From contig CALBKH010000105.1 in the NCBI GenBank assembly GCA_937892955.1, positions 1-59,330 of the forward strand: a DNA stretch of 59,330 bases. The letters are read 5' to 3'. Under the pieces are notes generated by a model. That model was not told the DNA's origin and made no database searches. It saw only the letters and a program-made list of their open reading frames with translations. This DNA is from an uncultured Alphaproteobacteria bacterium. Lineage in GTDB: Bacteria > Pseudomonadota > Alphaproteobacteria > Rhizobiales > Ancalomicrobiaceae. A program made the translations under genes and the position numbers. Below, one piece after another: positions 26,089-34,094 of the stretch; position 1 is the first letter of the stretch; each line of letters begins with the position of its first letter.

Positions 26089-26663
26089 TCGCCGCCTCCA
26101 CCGCATCGCCCCATCGCCGGGCCCATCTCGCGAGCGCCGTCCTCGGTGCCATCGTCCTGGTTCTCGTCGCGGCGGGCGTCGTGGCGAAGAACGACCTCGA
26201 CGCCCGCGAGGCGATGCTCGAGGAGAAGCGTTTCGAACTCCGGTCGTTGGTGAAGCGGCTGGAGGCGCAGGGGCCGGGTCTGGCGCGCGCCGAACAGGCG
26301 CTGGCCGCCAATCCGTTCCTGCCGGGCGCGACGCCGACCCTCGCCGCCAACGCTCTGCAACGGCGCATCGTGGCGCTGGCGGAGGACTGCGGCGTGCGGC
26401 TGCGCACCATCGGGGCGGAGACGGCCACCGACGTCGACCCCGGCGCACTGCCCCACGTCACGCTGCAGCTGAGCGCCGGGGCGCGGATCGCCGCGGTGCA
26501 GAAGCTGCTCTATCGGATCGAGACCGAAGCCCCGTTCATCCTCGTCGACGAGGCGACCCTCCGCGCGCCACAGGCCGGCGGACCGGCGGGGAGCGCCGCA
26601 CTCGACCCCGAACTCGAGATCGAGTTGCGGCTGATCGGCTACCTCGGGCGGAAGGAGGGCTGA
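26085..26663 (+). CDS. gspM: type II secretion protein GspM-like
   Basis: This 192-residue bitopic protein has a single N-terminal transmembrane helix (LASAVLGAIVLVLVAAGVVA). A coiled region (REAMLEEKRFELRSLVKRLE) and a ferredoxin-like periplasmic domain (AAVQKLLYRIETEAPFILVD) follow. This matches the GspM(b)/PilO-type partner of GspL. It overlaps gspL by four bases and ends one base before the following gene. Sequence similarity among GspM proteins is low, so the call relies on topology and context. Confidence 0.78.
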   Translation: MIAASTASPHRRAHLASAVLGAIVLVLVAAGVVAKNDLDAREAMLEEKRFELRSLVKRLEAQGPGLARAEQALAANPFLPGATPTLAANALQRRIVALAEDCGVRLRTIGAETATDVDPGALPHVTLQLSAGARIAAVQKLLYRIETEAPFILVDEATLRAPQAGGPAGSAALDPELEIELRLIGYLGRKEG

Positions 26664-26664
26664 C

Positions 26665-27543
26665 ATGGACATCCGTCCGCTCCTCGCCACCCTCCTCTTC
26701 GCCCTGGCCACCGTCTCGACACCGGCGTCGAGCCACGCGGCGGAGACGCAGGCCGCCGAGACGGCCGGTGGCGGCACCACGGCGACGACGCGACCCGGCG
26801 AGACCCGCGGCGCCGGGGACGCGGACACCGAAGCGGACACGCCGATCGACGATGCCGCGCCGAAGGACGGCGGCGGCGCTCGGGACCCGGCCGCGACGGC
26901 CGACGACGGTGCGACCGCCTCGCCGCCGTCGCCCCTCGGTGCACCGGCACCGCTCGGCGGCTCGGGTGGATCGCGTCGCCCGTCGGCGGCGACGACGCCG
27001 CCTTTCGCCCCCGGCGGGTCGGACACCCGTCCGCGGCCGGAGCCTTCCGCACCACGACCGGCCGTCCCGAGCTTCGGTGATGCCGTGCCGCCACCGTCAC
27101 GGGGACCGCACGGTCTACCGGCTCTGTCGACCCTCCGGCAGACGCGGGATCGGCCCTTGTTCGTCCCGGCCCGCCGCGGCGTCCAGCCGGAGCCCGCCGC
27201 GCCCGTGTTCACTCCGCCCCCGGCGCCGGAGCCGGTGGAGGAAGCCGCTCCGCCGTTGACGCTGACGCTGACCGGCGTGGTCGCCGGCCCCGACGTCGAG
27301 GTGGCGATCCTCGTCGACCCGTCCGACGGCACGACCAAGCGGATGCGCATCGGCGACGAACACGACGGCTGGCGCCTGACCCGGATCGATCGGGTCGCCG
27401 TGACGTTCCACCGTGACGGGGAGGAAGCGGTCCTGGCGTTGAAGCCGCCGGGCGTCTCGCCGTCCGATCACCGCGGACACCGACCCGGGGCGCCCCCCGT
27501 GCCCGGACAGCCCCCGATGGTCGAGGGACAGGACGGCGGCTGA
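26665..27543 (+). CDS. periplasmic type II secretion protein with GspC/GspN-type HR domain
   Basis: This 292-residue protein has an N-terminal signal peptide (LLATLLFALATVSTPASSHA), then about 120 residues of Pro/Ala/Gly/Thr-rich linker. Next comes DRPLFVPARRGVQP and a compact C-terminal domain (LTLTGVVAGPDVEVAILVDP, RMRIGDEHDGWRLTRIDRVA). That domain resembles the HR region of GspC and the PilP fold, which contact the secretin. It is the last gene of the plus-strand operon. No separate gspC is present, so it may take that role; naming it GspN or GspC is uncertain. The linker could span the periplasm to GspD. Confidence 0.65.
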   Translation: MDIRPLLATLLFALATVSTPASSHAAETQAAETAGGGTTATTRPGETRGAGDADTEADTPIDDAAPKDGGGARDPAATADDGATASPPSPLGAPAPLGGSGGSRRPSAATTPPFAPGGSDTRPRPEPSAPRPAVPSFGDAVPPPSRGPHGLPALSTLRQTRDRPLFVPARRGVQPEPAAPVFTPPPAPEPVEEAAPPLTLTLTGVVAGPDVEVAILVDPSDGTTKRMRIGDEHDGWRLTRIDRVAVTFHRDGEEAVLALKPPGVSPSDHRGHRPGAPPVPGQPPMVEGQDGG

Positions 27544-27555
27544 TCGCGCTCCTAC

Positions 27556-27592
27556 CGAATCCGGCGGACCGTGTCGCGCGATGCCGGATTCG
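27556..27592. terminator. stem-loop between convergent T2SS units
   Basis: A 10-bp inverted repeat, CGAATCCGGC at 27556-27565 and its complement at 27583-27592, flanks a 17-base loop just after the last gsp gene on the plus strand. There is no strong U-tract, so termination efficiency is uncertain. The region separates two converging transcription units. Confidence 0.45.
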
Positions 27593-27671
27593 ATTCGCCG
27601 AAAGCCCTTGTTCGGACGGGCTTCTCGACGAACGGAATAGGAAATTCGGATGGACCCGCTCGAATTTCGCA

Positions 27672-28250
27672 TCACCAGGGCGAGAACCGATCGAGGGCGC
27701 CGGTCCGCTCGGCGAGGAAGCCGAGCCACAGGGCGGGGGCGAGGAAGACGCCGAAGGGCACCGTGTCGTCGAGGCGCGGCCCCGTCCGGCGCGCCCGCGC
27801 GTCGATCACCACCGCGATCAGCGCCGCCACCACCGCCAGTTCGAGAACCGGCACCAGCGAGGTCCAGGCGAGCCAGGGCGCGCCGGCGGCGGCGAGTTTG
27901 ACGTCGCCGAGGCCGAGCCCCTCGACGCCACGCGCCGCACGATGGAGGGCGCGCAGCGACCAGAAAACGAGGCCGGCGAGGAGGGCGCGGGCCACCGCCT
28001 CGGCGAGAGGCGTGGTCCAGTCGCCGGGAGGGGCCTCCCACAGGACGAGGGCGAGACCTGTCACGGCGAGGCCGAGACTGGCGGTGTCGGGGATGATGTA
28101 GAGGCGGCGATCGACGGCGGCGACGATCGCGACGAGACCCGCGAGAACACCGGCGAAGGCGGCCTGCGGCAGGGGCAACGCCCACGCCCCCACGGCGACC
28201 GCCGCGACGGCGAGGCCGACGTCGGGAAGGAGGGCGAGGACGAGGTTCAT
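27672..28250 (-). CDS. gspO: prepilin peptidase, short form (A24 family, GspO-like)
   Basis: This 192-residue polytopic membrane aspartic protease has the first catalytic Asp in AAVDRRLYIIPD (Asp47) and the second in EGLGLGDVKLAAAG (Asp116). About six hydrophobic segments are seen. It lacks the N-terminal cytoplasmic methyltransferase domain with the zinc cysteines found in full-length PulO/PilD, so it resembles the short TadV/CpaA-type peptidases and may cleave but not methylate. It lies 51 bp after gspD on the same strand, and its substrates should be the five pseudopilins on the opposite strand. Confidence 0.88.
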   Translation of the reverse strand: MNLVLALLPDVGLAVAAVAVGAWALPLPQAAFAGVLAGLVAIVAAVDRRLYIIPDTASLGLAVTGLALVLWEAPPGDWTTPLAEAVARALLAGLVFWSLRALHRAARGVEGLGLGDVKLAAAGAPWLAWTSLVPVLELAVVAALIAVVIDARARRTGPRLDDTVPFGVFLAPALWLGFLAERTGALDRFSPW

Positions 28251-28301
28251 GCCGATTTCACGCCCTCGCGTCGAAGGCTCGTCGAGATGCGAGCCGCCGT
28301 C

Positions 28302-30545
28302 TCAGTACCGCACCACCGTCGGACCGCCGACACCGCGCCTGAGCAGTTGCAGCTTGTTGCGCAGCTCCTCCGAGACCGCCTGAGCGTCGACGCTGTCGCG
28401 GACGACCTGCGGGCGAATGAAGACGATGATCTCGGTGTTGGTGGTACCGTGGCCGTTCTGCAGTGAATTGGCGAGGTTGCCGAGGAAGGGCAGGCCCGAG
28501 CGGCTCTTCTCCTGGCGGCTGCCGATGAGGCCGCCGAGCACCACCGTCTGGCCGCTCATCACGGTGACGGCGGACTTGATGCGGCGTTGGGCGATGGTCG
28601 GGGTCAGGGTGCCGCTGTCGCTCGTCGTCGTCGTCGTGCCGACGACGTTGGAGACTTCCTGTTCGACCTCGAGGTTGACGGCACCGTTGGCGGCGACGCG
28701 CGGCAGGACACGCAGGATGACGCCGGTATCGCGGTAATCGATGCTGTTGACCGTGGGGGCGAGCGGGTTCTCGGTCGAGGTCGCCGTTCGCGTGGTGATC
28801 GGCACCTGATCGCCGACCTCCAGTGACGCCACCTGATTGTTGACCACCACCAGCGACGGCGACGACAGCACCTTCACGTCGGTCAGTGCCTTGAGGCCGT
28901 TGATGATCACCCGCGGATTCGAGCCGGGGCCGAGGATGGCGTTGAAGCCGGGCAGCGACTTCGCGATCGGCTGCGACGAGCCGCTGTTGAAGCCGATCGC
29001 CGAGCCGGACTTGTCGCGCAGGAAGAACTGGACGCCGTATTGCAGTTCGTTCTTCAGCGTGACTTCGGCGATGGTCGCCTCGATCGCCACCTGGACGGGC
29101 GCGGTGTCCATCTCCTGGATGGCGCGCTCGATCAACTTGTACTGCTCGCGCGGGGCGGAGACGAGGATCGTGTTGTTGGCGACGTCGGCGGTGATGCGGA
29201 TGGCGCCCGATCCGCCGCCGCGTCCCTCACCGAGGGCGGCGAGCGCCGACCCGGAAGAGCCGCCCGAGGTGCCCGATTGCCCCGTGCCGTCGCCGGTGCC
29301 GTCGGCGCTCTTGCCGAAGCCGCGCAGGTCGGCGCGCGAGAACATGCCGCCGCCGGAGGACGAGGAGGAGCCGAAGCCGCTGCCGCCCGAGCCGAAACCG
29401 CCGCCCGATGCGGACGAGGAGGAGCGGCGCGTTTCCGAACCCGGGGAGAGCGCCGAGGCGCTCGACGAACCGGCGTCGCTCGCCGACCCACCGCCCTGGC
29501 CGCCGAAAACCTCGCGCAGCAACCCGGCGATGACCTTGGCGTTGCCGTATTTCAGCCGATAGACGCGCAGCGAACTGTCGCCGAAGTCGGAGCGGTCGAG
29601 ACGCGCGATCCAGGTGCGCACCCGGTCGATGGCGGTGGGCGTCCTGGCAACCGCGAGGATGGCGTTGAGGCGCGGCATCGACTGGAAACGCACCGCGTCC
29701 TGGCCGCCGCCTTCCTTGCCGGCGTCGAAGATGTTCTGCAACTCCGAGACGACCGCGTCGGGGGCGACGTTGGCGACGGGGAACACTCCCACCGACTGGT
29801 TCTTCATGAAGTCGACGTCGAGGGCGAGCGCCGTGTCGAGCGCCGAGGCCCGCTCGGTCGCCGTGCCCTGGATGACGAGCAGGTTGCGGGCCGCATCGGC
29901 GCGGATCGAGCCGGGGCGAGCCGCGAAACTGTCGAGGGTGCGCACCACCGCCTGGGCGGAGACCCAACGCAGCGGCAGCACCGTCAGGCCGAACCCCGGT
30001 TCGAGACGGCGTCCGTCGTCGATCCCGCCGCCCGAGGAGACCTCGCCGGCCGGCATCACCTTGTGGAGCGGCCCCTCCTTGACCAGCACGGCGTTGGCGA
30101 TCTTGAGCGCGCTCTCGTAGAGCGGCAGGAGATCGCGCTTGGCCACCGGCCGGGCCGAAGACAGGCTGATCGGGCCGGATACCCGCGGGTCGATCGTGTA
30201 GGTCATCCCCAGGATGTCGCCGAGGACGACCTTGGAGACGCCGGCGACGTCGGTGTTCTCGAAATTGAGGTCGTAGCTGTCGCCGCCGCCGTTGACCCGC
30301 ACGCCCGGTGCGCCGGAGGCGAAGGCCTCGGAGGCCCCGTGATAGACCTGAGCGGCCGGTACCGAGCCGCCGACGGATGCGCCGCTGCCGTGGGGCTGGT
30401 TCAGATTGTTGCCGAAACGGGCGCGCAGATCCTGGGAGAAGACGCCGTCCGGGGCGGACTCGTTCACACCCAGCTCGCGCCTCTCGAGGTCCGAGCAGCT
30501 CGCCAGCAACAACGCGATACAGATGGCGGCGACGTGACGAATCAC
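28302..30545 (-). CDS. gspD: type II secretion secretin GspD, lipoprotein form
   Basis: This 747-residue outer-membrane secretin has N0/N1-type domains (LNFENTDVAGVSKVVLGDIL onwards). The conserved secretin core runs from VQVAIEATIAEVTL through VLSSPSLVVVNNQVASLEVG to GQTVVLGGLIGSRQEKS. The N-terminus has a lipobox, LLLASC with Cys17 followed by Ser, so the mature protein is probably a lipoprotein able to reach the outer membrane without a pilotin, as in HxcQ. Residues about 348-445 form a Ser/Gly-rich insertion inside the N3 region. It starts with GTG preceded by AGAGGGGACAG. It is transcribed opposite to gspE-M, from a leader carrying a CtrA-type box. Confidence 0.93.
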   Translation of the reverse strand: MIRHVAAICIALLLASCSDLERRELGVNESAPDGVFSQDLRARFGNNLNQPHGSGASVGGSVPAAQVYHGASEAFASGAPGVRVNGGGDSYDLNFENTDVAGVSKVVLGDILGMTYTIDPRVSGPISLSSARPVAKRDLLPLYESALKIANAVLVKEGPLHKVMPAGEVSSGGGIDDGRRLEPGFGLTVLPLRWVSAQAVVRTLDSFAARPGSIRADAARNLLVIQGTATERASALDTALALDVDFMKNQSVGVFPVANVAPDAVVSELQNIFDAGKEGGGQDAVRFQSMPRLNAILAVARTPTAIDRVRTWIARLDRSDFGDSSLRVYRLKYGNAKVIAGLLREVFGGQGGGSASDAGSSSASALSPGSETRRSSSSASGGGFGSGGSGFGSSSSSGGGMFSRADLRGFGKSADGTGDGTGQSGTSGGSSGSALAALGEGRGGGSGAIRITADVANNTILVSAPREQYKLIERAIQEMDTAPVQVAIEATIAEVTLKNELQYGVQFFLRDKSGSAIGFNSGSSQPIAKSLPGFNAILGPGSNPRVIINGLKALTDVKVLSSPSLVVVNNQVASLEVGDQVPITTRTATSTENPLAPTVNSIDYRDTGVILRVLPRVAANGAVNLEVEQEVSNVVGTTTTTSDSGTLTPTIAQRRIKSAVTVMSGQTVVLGGLIGSRQEKSRSGLPFLGNLANSLQNGHGTTNTEIIVFIRPQVVRDSVDAQAVSEELRNKLQLLRRGVGGPTVVRY

Positions 30546-30866
30546 CCTGTCCCCTCTCGAGAGGCCGACACTCGTTAACGGATCCTTAACACCTCCATCA
30601 TTACCGGAGGCTTGCAGCCGACGCTACGCGCCCTGGGGAAAACCCCGTGGATGAGCGGCGATCGTGGCCGAAAAGTCGCCGAGAAATCACGGAGCACCAA
30701 CCGAGGCGATACCCGCGCGAGCCGCGGCCGAGGCCGTGGCTCGTTCGTCGTGCGCACGGCGCAGAACCGCCGTGCCGGCACGAGAGACCGGGAACGCGGT
30801 TCCGGCTCTATACTTCCCACCCTCGTGGCGAAGTGCGATCGCCCGATCGGTATGGGGAGAACGACG
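30546..30866. other. divergent intergenic region between gspD and the flavin reductase gene
   Basis: The 321 bp hold a CtrA-type box near gspD (separate entry). Apart from that, I see only shadow reading frames and no RNA gene or repeat. The plus-strand promoter for the flavin reductase gene must lie in its right part, but no clear -35/-10 pair stands out. Confidence 0.5.
30574..30590. promoter_or_regulatory. CtrA-type binding site upstream of gspD
   Basis: GTTAACGGATCCTTAAC is a perfect match to TTAA-N7-TTAAC, the full binding site of the alphaproteobacterial cell-cycle regulator CtrA, and its GTTAA/TTAAC arms make it symmetric. It ends 28 bp upstream of the gspD GTG, where it would overlap the promoter or transcription start. 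In such GC-rich DNA a chance TTAA pair at this spacing is uncommon. Confidence 0.6.
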
Positions 30867-31442
30867 ATGACGACCCCCGTCCCGCGCGACGGCTTTCCGC
30901 CGCCCTCCGCTCGCTTCGAAGACATCCCGCTCGGTGAGGTCTACCGCCTGATCGAGCCCGGACCGGTGGTGCTGCTCACCACCACACGCGGCCATCTCGC
31001 CAACGTCATGACCCTGTCGTGGCACATGATGGTCGACTTCTCGCCGCCGCTGATCGCCTGCGTCGTCGCCGGCTGCCTCAGCTCGGAGGCGATGGACGAA
31101 ACCGGCGAATGCGTCGTCGCCATCCCGGCGGTGGAGATCGCCCGCGCCGTGGTGGCGATCGGCAACGCCTCGGGGCGGCGGATCGACAAATTCGCCGAGT
31201 ACGGGCTGACGCCGCTCGGTGCCGAGAAGGTCGGCGCTCCCCTGGTGGCGGAATGCTTCGTCAATCTCGAGTGCCGGGTGGTCGACGCGACGCTCGCCGA
31301 GACCTACGGGCTGAGGATCCTCGAGGTGGTGAAGGCGTGGCGCGACCCGGCGAAGCACGACGCCAGGACGATCCATCACCACGGCTTCGGCGACTTCGTC
31401 GTCGACGGGCGCAAGCTGCACCTGCCGTCGAAGATGCCGTGA
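30867..31442 (+). CDS. flavin reductase family protein (FMN-binding split barrel)
   Basis: This 191-residue protein has the flavin reductase-like fold. It shows GPVVLLTTTRGHLANVMTLS with FMN-contacting residues, then ACVVAGCLSSEAMDETGECV and a C-terminal DARTIHHHGFGDFVVDGR. Members reduce FMN or use it in stress-related redox reactions. The ATG at 30867 is chosen because GGGGAGA lies at the right distance; an in-frame ATG at 30852 is an alternative. It converges on the ygiQ-type gene with only 7 bp between the stops. The substrate is unknown. Confidence 0.82.
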   Translation: MTTPVPRDGFPPPSARFEDIPLGEVYRLIEPGPVVLLTTTRGHLANVMTLSWHMMVDFSPPLIACVVAGCLSSEAMDETGECVVAIPAVEIARAVVAIGNASGRRIDKFAEYGLTPLGAEKVGAPLVAECFVNLECRVVDATLAETYGLRILEVVKAWRDPAKHDARTIHHHGFGDFVVDGRKLHLPSKMP

Positions 31443-31449
31443 GGTGGGT

Positions 31450-33579
31450 TCACCCGCGCCGCTTCGGGCCGGGACCGCGTTTCGGACCGGAGCGCGAAGG
31501 TCCCGGACGCGACGGACGGGCGGCGGCCGGCGCCGCATCCTCGCCGCCGGAGCGGCCGAGCGCGCCCTTGTCCGCCCCCTTGGTCAGGAACACCTGCGCC
31601 CCCTTCTTCGCGCCCATGCGGCGGCCCTCGCCGCCGGTGGTGCCGGTGCCGGCGGGCTGCCAAGTGGGGACGAGCTGGTGCTTGCCGGGACCGATGAGAT
31701 CGGCGCGGCCCATCTCCTTCAGCGCCTCGCGCAGGAGCGGCCAGTTCTCGGCGTCGTGGTAGCGCAGGAAGGCCTTGTGCAGGCGGCGCTGGCGCAGACC
31801 CTTGACCGTCTCGACCTCCTCCGAGCCGCCGTGGCGCACGCCTTTGAGCGGGTTGACGCCGGAGTGGTACATCGCCGTCGACAGCGCCATCGGCGAGGGC
31901 AGATAGGTCTGGACCTGATCGGCGCGGTACTTGTTCTTCTTCAGCCACAGGGCGAGGTTCATCATGTCCTCGTCGGTGGTGCCGGGATGGGCGGCGATGA
32001 AGTAGGGGATGAGGAAGTACTTCTTGCCGGCGGCCTGGACGGCAGCGTCGAAGAGCTGCTTGAAGCGATCGTAGGTGCCGATGCCGGGCTTCATCATCTT
32101 CGACAGCGGCCCGCTCTCGGTGTGCTCGGGCGCGATCTTCAGATAGCCGCCGACGTGGTGGGCGACGAGTTCCTTGATGTAGGCCGGCGATTTCACCGCG
32201 AGGTCGTAGCGCACGCCCGAAGCGACCATCACCCGCTTGACGCCCGGGATCGCCCGGGCCTTGCGATAGAGGCCGATCAGGGCCTCGTGGGAAGTGTCGA
32301 GGTTCTCGCAGACGTCGGGGTAGACGCAGGAGAGCTTGCGGCAGAGATCGTGGATCTTCTCGTCCTTGCAGGCCATCCGATACATGTTGGCGGTGGGACC
32401 GCCGATGTCGGAGATGATGCCGGTGAAGCCCTCCGTCCGGTCGCGGACCTCCTCGATCTCCTTCAGGACCGAGGCCTCCGAACGCGACTGGATCACTCGG
32501 CCCTCGTGCTCGGTGATCGAGCAGAAGGAGCAACCGCCGAAGCAGCCGCGCATGATCGTGACCGAGAAGCGGATCATCTCCCAGGCGGGGATCTTCGCTC
32601 CGCCATAGGCGGGATGCGGGCCGCGGGCGAAGGGCAGGCCGTAGACGGCGTCCATCTCGGGCGTGTCGAGCGGGATCGGCGGGGCGGTGACCCAGAGTTC
32701 GCGGTCGCCGTGCCTCTGGACGAGCGGGCGGGCGTTGCCGGGATTGCTTTCGCGATGGAGGACGCGCGAGGCGCGGGCATAGGCCTCGCGGTCCACCGCC
32801 ACCTGCTCGAAGCTCGGCAGCCGCACGACCGACTTCTCACCCGACTTGCGGGCGCCGTCGTCGGCGCTGTCGAGATCGTCGGCGTGGACCACTGTCCAGT
32901 CGTCGGCGACGCCGGGCTTCATCAGCGCGACACCGCGAACGTCGTCGAAGGCCGCCGGCGTCTCGCCCTTGGCCAGACGGTGGGCGATCTCGACCAGGGC
33001 ACGTTCGGCGTTGCCGTAGAGGAGGATGTCGGCCTTGGCGTCGACCAGGATCGAGCGGCGGACCTTGTCGGACCAGTAGTCGTAATGGGCGATGCGGCGC
33101 AGCGAGGATTCGATGCCGCCGAGGACGATGGGGACGTCCTTGTAGGCCTCGCGGACGCGCTGGGAATAGACCAGCACGGCGCGGTCCGGGCGCTTGCCGC
33201 CCTCGCCACCCGGCGTGTAGGCGTCGTCGTGGCGCAGGCGGCGATCCGAGGTGTAGCGGTTCACCATCGAATCCATGTTGCCCCCGGTGACGCCGAAGAA
33301 CAGCGTCGGCCTGCCCAACGCCCGGAACGGTTCGGGCCCCGACCAGTCGGGCTGGGCGAGGATGCCGACGCGGAAGCCCTGCGCCTCGAGCAGCCGGCCG
33401 ACGATCGCCATGCCGAAGCTCGGATGGTCGACGTAGGCGTCGCCGGTCACCAGGATGATGTCGCAGGCATCCCATCCGAGGGCGTCCATCTCGGCGCGCG
33501 ACATGGGCAGGAACGGCGCCGTGCCGAAGCGATGCGCCCAGTGCTTGCGCCAGGAGAAGAGGGGTTTGGCCTTGTCCAT
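31450..33579 (-). CDS. YgiQ family radical SAM protein
   Basis: This 709-residue protein has the radical SAM cluster motif MRGCFGGCSFCSITEHEGR (CxxxCxxC) near residue 340. The family N-terminal block TGDAYVDHPSFGMAIVGRLL precedes GSEEVETVKGLRQRRLHKAF, and a basic, Gly/Pro-rich C-terminal tail of about 60 residues follows. The YgiQ family is large and conserved, but its reaction is unknown; an rRNA or cofactor modification role is only speculation. The length agrees with the family. The ATG at 33577-33579 follows GAGAAGAGGGG-like sequence on the other strand and gives the usual N-terminus (FSWRKHWAHRFGTAPFLPMS). Confidence 0.92.
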   Translation of the reverse strand: MDKAKPLFSWRKHWAHRFGTAPFLPMSRAEMDALGWDACDIILVTGDAYVDHPSFGMAIVGRLLEAQGFRVGILAQPDWSGPEPFRALGRPTLFFGVTGGNMDSMVNRYTSDRRLRHDDAYTPGGEGGKRPDRAVLVYSQRVREAYKDVPIVLGGIESSLRRIAHYDYWSDKVRRSILVDAKADILLYGNAERALVEIAHRLAKGETPAAFDDVRGVALMKPGVADDWTVVHADDLDSADDGARKSGEKSVVRLPSFEQVAVDREAYARASRVLHRESNPGNARPLVQRHGDRELWVTAPPIPLDTPEMDAVYGLPFARGPHPAYGGAKIPAWEMIRFSVTIMRGCFGGCSFCSITEHEGRVIQSRSEASVLKEIEEVRDRTEGFTGIISDIGGPTANMYRMACKDEKIHDLCRKLSCVYPDVCENLDTSHEALIGLYRKARAIPGVKRVMVASGVRYDLAVKSPAYIKELVAHHVGGYLKIAPEHTESGPLSKMMKPGIGTYDRFKQLFDAAVQAAGKKYFLIPYFIAAHPGTTDEDMMNLALWLKKNKYRADQVQTYLPSPMALSTAMYHSGVNPLKGVRHGGSEEVETVKGLRQRRLHKAFLRYHDAENWPLLREALKEMGRADLIGPGKHQLVPTWQPAGTGTTGGEGRRMGAKKGAQVFLTKGADKGALGRSGGEDAAPAAARPSRPGPSRSGPKRGPGPKRRG

Positions 33580-33793
33580 GCGGCTTGAATAGGGCCGCGG
33601 GGCCGCGCGTCAATGGCGAAAGCGGCCAACGCGGGAGAATCGCGGCGGTCGGAGGGGCCGATGGGCCGGCTCCCCGCCGTCGAACCGGAGGGGCCGCTCG
33701 GCCGAGGATCGCGATGGCGGCGCGCGCAGCGACCCGCACCCGGATCGCACCGTGTCGGTCCATCCCCTGCGCGCGACAGCGCCGTGCGAGATG

Positions 33794-33898
33794 CTTCGAG
33801 ACGGCGTCCCGTGGACGCCTCCTCAGCATGAGGCGCTTGTTTTCCCCGAAAAATGTCCGACGCCTCACCCTGAGGAGCGCCGCAGGCGCGTCTCGAAG
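33794..33898. repeat. nested palindromic intergenic repeat, copy B
   Basis: Outer arms CTTCGAGACG (33794-33803) and CGTCTCGAAG (33889-33898) are perfect. Inner arms 33819-33835 and 33861-33877 pair at 15 of 17 positions (CTCCTCAGCATGAGGCG against CGCCTCACCCTGAGGAG). The layout and sequence resemble copy A at 16134-16265. The motif with CTCAnnnTGAGGAG and TCTCGAAG is the common Rhizobiales REP-like type. It lies upstream of the van operon. Confidence 0.8.
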
Positions 33899-33963
33899 GG
33901 TCGCGCGCGGATGACGACCCGCGGAGAGCAGGCAGCAGCCGCCGCACGCCGATCGTCGGACAA

Positions 33964-33974
33964 CTGGTATACAG
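33964..33974. promoter_or_regulatory. GTATAC operator 1, distal, upstream of vanA
   Basis: CTGGTATACAG is centred on the GTATAC core shared by five sites in this region. It lies 95 bp upstream of operator 2, about nine helical turns, which would suit DNA looping by a dimeric FCD-type GntR repressor. The assignment to VanR is inferred from proximity. Confidence 0.5.
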
Positions 33975-34032
33975 CATGGAGCTGCGCACCTCGCCCCACA
34001 CTCAAATTCCGCCCCTTTCCCGGCCTCCCCTC

Positions 34033-34061
34033 TTGCAAATTCCTCTGATCTACGCAATTCT
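34033..34061 (+). promoter_or_regulatory. putative vanA promoter
   Basis: A -35-like TTGCAA (34033-34038) and a -10-like AATTCT (34056-34061) are 17 bp apart. The -10 element abuts operator 2, so regulator binding would cover the transcription start. This is a sequence-based guess, strengthened by the repeat of AATTCTGTATAC before the second operon. Confidence 0.45.
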
Positions 34062-34068
34062 GTATACA
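34061..34068. promoter_or_regulatory. GTATAC operator 2, at the vanA promoter
   Basis: TGTATACA is a perfect palindrome just downstream of the presumed -10 element and 26 bp before the vanA ATG. The longer sequence GCAATTCTGTATAC (34054-34067) recurs identically at 37042-37055 in the leader of the corrinoid operon. Such sites are typical of GntR/FCD repressors, and vanR is encoded in the operon. Confidence 0.65.
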
Positions 34069-34094
34069 ACAAACCAACCGAGAGGGAGGGCGCC

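Noticed and set aside
27571..28101. 176-codon plus-strand frame opposite the prepilin peptidase
   Set aside because: It is antisense to a gene with both catalytic aspartates and shows only low-complexity Arg/Ala/Ser sequence.
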